This document shows positions 44,021 through 46,210 of a DNA stretch of 46,210 nucleotides, in pieces. The notes below the pieces were generated by a model that saw only the letters and a program-made list of their open reading frames with translations, made no database searches and was not told the DNA's origin. Each line of letters opens with the position of its first letter. The stretch's first letter is position 1. Origin of the DNA: an uncultured Lachnospiraceae bacterium. Lineage in GTDB: Bacteria; Bacillota; Clostridia; Lachnospirales; Lachnospiraceae. The DNA lies in assembly GCA_934320845.1 (NCBI GenBank), contig CAKRFU010000022.1, forward strand, positions 1 through 46,210. The letters run 5' to 3'. A program made the translations under genes and the position numbers.

Positions 44021-44881
44021 TTATTTTTCATCCTTTTTCTTTTTAAACATGACAATCATTATCACAGCAGCCGCAATTGCAACTGTTGCCGATAATACCT
44101 GAGAAACCGCAACCTGCGTTCCCGGCATAAGAAGCTGGTCTGTTCTAAGTCCTTCTATCCAAAATCTTCCGGCACCATATCCTAATAAATATATAAGGAA
44201 CAACTGACCGTCATATTTTTTCTTTTTGGTATAAAAAAGTATTATCAATAAAACTATCACATTCCATAAAGACTCATATAAAAAAGTCGGATGAACCTGT
44301 ATATAGGATACTCCATCAATATCAACAATATGTTTAATAATATCATGCGTGATATTTGACTGGCTAACCTGAGTTCTTTTTATCTGCATTGCAAATAAAC
44401 TGTTCGTGTATCCTCCAAAAGCTTCTCTGTTAAAGAAATTGCCCCATCTTCCTATTATCTGGCCAATTATAAGACCTCCACAGGCAGTATCCAAAAGTTT
44501 CATAAATGAAACTTTCCTAACTTTTGAAAACACAAATGTTGTTATTACTCCTGCTATGACACCGCCGTAAATGGCAAGCCCGCCGCCTCTTGTATTTATT
44601 ATCTCTTTGAGATTTTTACTGTAATAGTCCCAGCTGAATACAACATAATATACTCTCGCACCTATAACAGCAAATATAATATCCCACAATGCAAGGTCAA
44701 GATACATTTCTTTGTCCTGGCCGGTTCTCTTAGCCTGCCATGCCGCCACGAGATAGCCACAGACCATGCCAAATGCTATTATAATTCCATAATATGCAAT
44801 CGAAAAGCCTCCTATGGAAATACTCTTGCCAAGCTTCTCAATTTCTATCCCTAAATGTGGAAATCTGATGTCAGCTCCCAT
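44021..44881 (-). CDS. lgt: Phosphatidylglycerol-prolipoprotein diacylglyceryl transferase
   Basis: First enzyme of lipoprotein maturation, transferring diacylglycerol to the lipobox cysteine. Seven-helix membrane protein of 286 residues. The Lgt signature 'IGRWGNFFNREAFGGYTNS' with the essential Arg is present near residue 143, along with 'HPTFLYESLWNV' and 'GAGRFWIEGLRTDQL'. GGGGG lies 7 bases before the ATG. It follows ychF by 55 bases; a weak 8-bp hairpin (44919-44943) spans the ychF stop. Confidence 0.95.
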   Translation of the reverse strand: MGADIRFPHLGIEIEKLGKSISIGGFSIAYYGIIIAFGMVCGYLVAAWQAKRTGQDKEMYLDLALWDIIFAVIGARVYYVVFSWDYYSKNLKEIINTRGGGLAIYGGVIAGVITTFVFSKVRKVSFMKLLDTACGGLIIGQIIGRWGNFFNREAFGGYTNSLFAMQIKRTQVSQSNITHDIIKHIVDIDGVSYIQVHPTFLYESLWNVIVLLIILFYTKKKKYDGQLFLIYLLGYGAGRFWIEGLRTDQLLMPGTQVAVSQVLSATVAIAAAVIMIVMFKKKKDEK

Positions 44882-44936
44882 CTGCCATCCCCCTTAAATT
44901 TAACTATATGTATAAGTTTGTATAAAACAAAAACCT

Positions 44937-46037
44937 TTATACATTAAATCTGAAAAGAACAACATCTCCGTCCTGAACAACATATTCCTTTCCTTCTGAA
45001 CGAACAAGTCCTTTTTCCTTAGCAGCATTCATACTTCCCTGCTCCACGAGATTATCATAACTTACAACTTCAGCTCTGATAAATCCACGTTCAAAATCAG
45101 TATGAATTTTACCCGCTGCCTGAGGAGCCTTTGTTCCCTCTGTAATCGTCCAGGCTCTTGTCTCATCTTCACCTGTTGTAAGGAAACTAATCAAACCTAA
45201 AAGTTTGTAGCTTGCTGCAATCAGTTTGTCAAGTCCTGACTCAGACAACCCAAGATCCTCCAAAAATTCTTTCTTTTCGTCATCCTCTAATTCGGCAATT
45301 TCCTGTTCAATTTGTGCACAGATTACGAAAACTCCTGAACCCTCTTTAGCTGCATATTCCCTGACTTTTGCAACATATTCATTAGAAGCTGCATCATCAG
45401 CCAAATCATCCTCCGAAACATTTGCTGCATAAATCACCGGCTTATATGTCAAAAGATTAAAGCTTTCCAATAATGCTTCCTCATCCTCATCTTCCGTCTC
45501 ATATGTCTTTGCAAGGTTTCCATCCTCCAAATGCTTTTTCAGCTTTTCTACAAGCTCAAACTCTTTTACAAGAGTTTTATCATTTTTTACGCTCTTCACA
45601 AGCTTTGAATATCTGCGGTCCAAAATCTCCAAATCTGAGAATAAAAGTTCCAAGTTGATTGTCTCAATATCACGCAGTGGGTCAACGCTTCCGTCTACAT
45701 GCACAATATTACTGTCGTCAAAACAGCGAACCACATGTACAATAGCATCTACCTCACGGATATTAGCTAGGAACTGGTTGCCAAGTCCCTCACCTTTAGA
45801 TGCTCCTTTTACAAGTCCTGCAATATCAACAAATTCAATAACCGCATGAATTGTCTTTGCAGAATTATGCATCTTTGTCAAAACATCCAATCTCTTATCC
45901 GGTACCGGCACCACGCCCACATTAGGCTCAATAGTACAAAACGGATAATTTGCTGCTTCCGCTGCTCCTGCCTTTGTAAGTGAATTAAATAATGTACTCT
46001 TTCCAACATTTGGAAGACCAACGATTCCTAGTTTCAT
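44937..46037 (-). CDS. ychF: Redox-regulated ATPase/GTPase YchF
   Basis: Universally conserved OLA1/YchF P-loop protein, ATP-preferring, associated with ribosomes. G1 'GIVGLPNVGKSTLFNSLTKA', 'FCTIEPNVGVVPVPD', G3 'FVDIAGLVKGASKGEGLGNQ', a coiled-coil insert with 'LEDDEKKEFLEDLG' and the C-terminal TGS domain ending 'VVQDGDVVLFRFNV'. 366 residues. AAAGGAAAG precedes the ATG at 46037. Immediately upstream is the end of an integrated element. Confidence 0.97.
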   Translation of the reverse strand: MKLGIVGLPNVGKSTLFNSLTKAGAAEAANYPFCTIEPNVGVVPVPDKRLDVLTKMHNSAKTIHAVIEFVDIAGLVKGASKGEGLGNQFLANIREVDAIVHVVRCFDDSNIVHVDGSVDPLRDIETINLELLFSDLEILDRRYSKLVKSVKNDKTLVKEFELVEKLKKHLEDGNLAKTYETEDEDEEALLESFNLLTYKPVIYAANVSEDDLADDAASNEYVAKVREYAAKEGSGVFVICAQIEQEIAELEDDEKKEFLEDLGLSESGLDKLIAASYKLLGLISFLTTGEDETRAWTITEGTKAPQAAGKIHTDFERGFIRAEVVSYDNLVEQGSMNAAKEKGLVRSEGKEYVVQDGDVVLFRFNV

Positions 46038-46099
46038 TTTCTATCTTTCCTTTCTTGTAAACCTTGATTTTACGGGGTTTGCGGGTTTTGGCATCTCGT

Positions 46100-46123
46100 T
46101 TATGTACCAATTTATGTACCAAT
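46100..46123. repeat. Perfect 12-bp tandem repeat beside the integrase
   Basis: TTATGTACCAAT occurs twice end to end between the integrase stop and ychF. Such short direct repeats next to tyrosine integrases are often arm-type binding sites or part of an attachment region; that role is inferred here. Confidence 0.6.
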
Positions 46124-46140
46124 TTTTGAGAGCAAAAAAA

Positions 46141-46210
46141 TTAAACCACTTTCAAAGCATCCGCAATCTGGTCGATTTCTTTTTGTTTTTGTTCTTCTGT
46201 TGTATGCACA
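46141..46210 (-). CDS. Tyrosine integrase, C-terminus only (partial)
   Basis: The last 22 codons of a minus-strand gene that continues past the right edge: the visible end is 'VHTTEEQKQKEIDQIADALK' plus two valines and TAA. The HTT directly follows where the catalytic tyrosine of phage/ICE integrases stands (Y-x-H-T-T), and the trailing Lys/Glu helix is the usual C-terminal tail of such enzymes. The catalytic residue is outside the window, so this rests on the tail only. The product would catalyse site-specific integration and excision of an element lying to the right. Confidence 0.6.
   Translation of the reverse strand, partial: VHTTEEQKQKEIDQIADALKVV

Noticed and set aside
1..46210. tRNA, rRNA genes, CRISPR arrays and known riboswitches
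   Set aside because: Reading the gaps on both strands showed no cloverleaf with TTCGA loop, no rRNA, no regularly spaced repeats and no riboswitch core I could recognise.

Overview
The window is AT-rich, mostly housekeeping DNA from a Gram-positive anaerobe of the Lachnospiraceae (Clostridium cluster XIVa) type. I infer this from the gene order and protein character: short HisG with HisZ, a hisB gene followed by a HisIE that carries an N-terminal TIM-barrel-like segment, a dcw cluster with two consecutive class B penicillin-binding proteins, and a nucleoside kinase with a TGS-like N-terminus. An orphan cheR suggests a motile relative such as Lachnospira, Roseburia or Butyrivibrio. The genus call is inference. 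Almost every gene lies on the minus strand; only a marR-MATE pair is on the plus strand.

Layout from left to right, with transcription running right to left. Positions 1-4449 hold histidine biosynthesis (hisZ-hisG-hisD-hisB-hisIE, the last cut by the window edge). ilvA (4561-5781), ftsY, smc, rnc, acpP and plsX follow to 12813: fatty-acid/phospholipid start-up, RNA processing, chromosome condensation and membrane targeting. cheR (12911-13693) sits alone behind a set of hairpins. Next come rpsA, ispH, cmk and an HI0933-type flavoprotein (to 17696), then pgsA, rimO, folD and a TGS/uridine-kinase-like protein (to 22240). The macromolecular synthesis genes dnaG-rpoD-trmK occupy 22353-26205, followed by miaB, a GH13 glycosidase and a CPBP membrane protease (to 30111). 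The division and cell wall cluster mraZ-rsmH-ftsL-PBP-PBP-mraY-murD-ftsW-divIB-ftsZ runs from 41627 down to 30242. The 41646-42062 gap carries the mraZ promoter with MraZ boxes, a minus-strand terminator, and a divergent marR promoter embedded in a long inverted repeat. The marR-MATE operon (42063-43864) ends at a strong convergent terminator. ychF-lgt follow (44021-46037), and at the extreme right edge is the C-terminus of a tyrosine integrase, which suggests the boundary of an integrated element.

I found no unmistakable new multi-gene system. The non-routine signals are small: a 48-bp dispersed repeat whose second copy supplies the last codons and stop of a penicillin-binding protein; an in-frame TGA that removes about eight residues from the MATE transporter; a paired MarR-type operator built as 15-bp inverted arms over a near-consensus promoter; an attenuator-like pair of mutually exclusive hairpins upstream of the dcw promoter; a run of hairpins between rpsA and cheR; and the integrase edge with a perfect 12-bp tandem repeat beside ychF.
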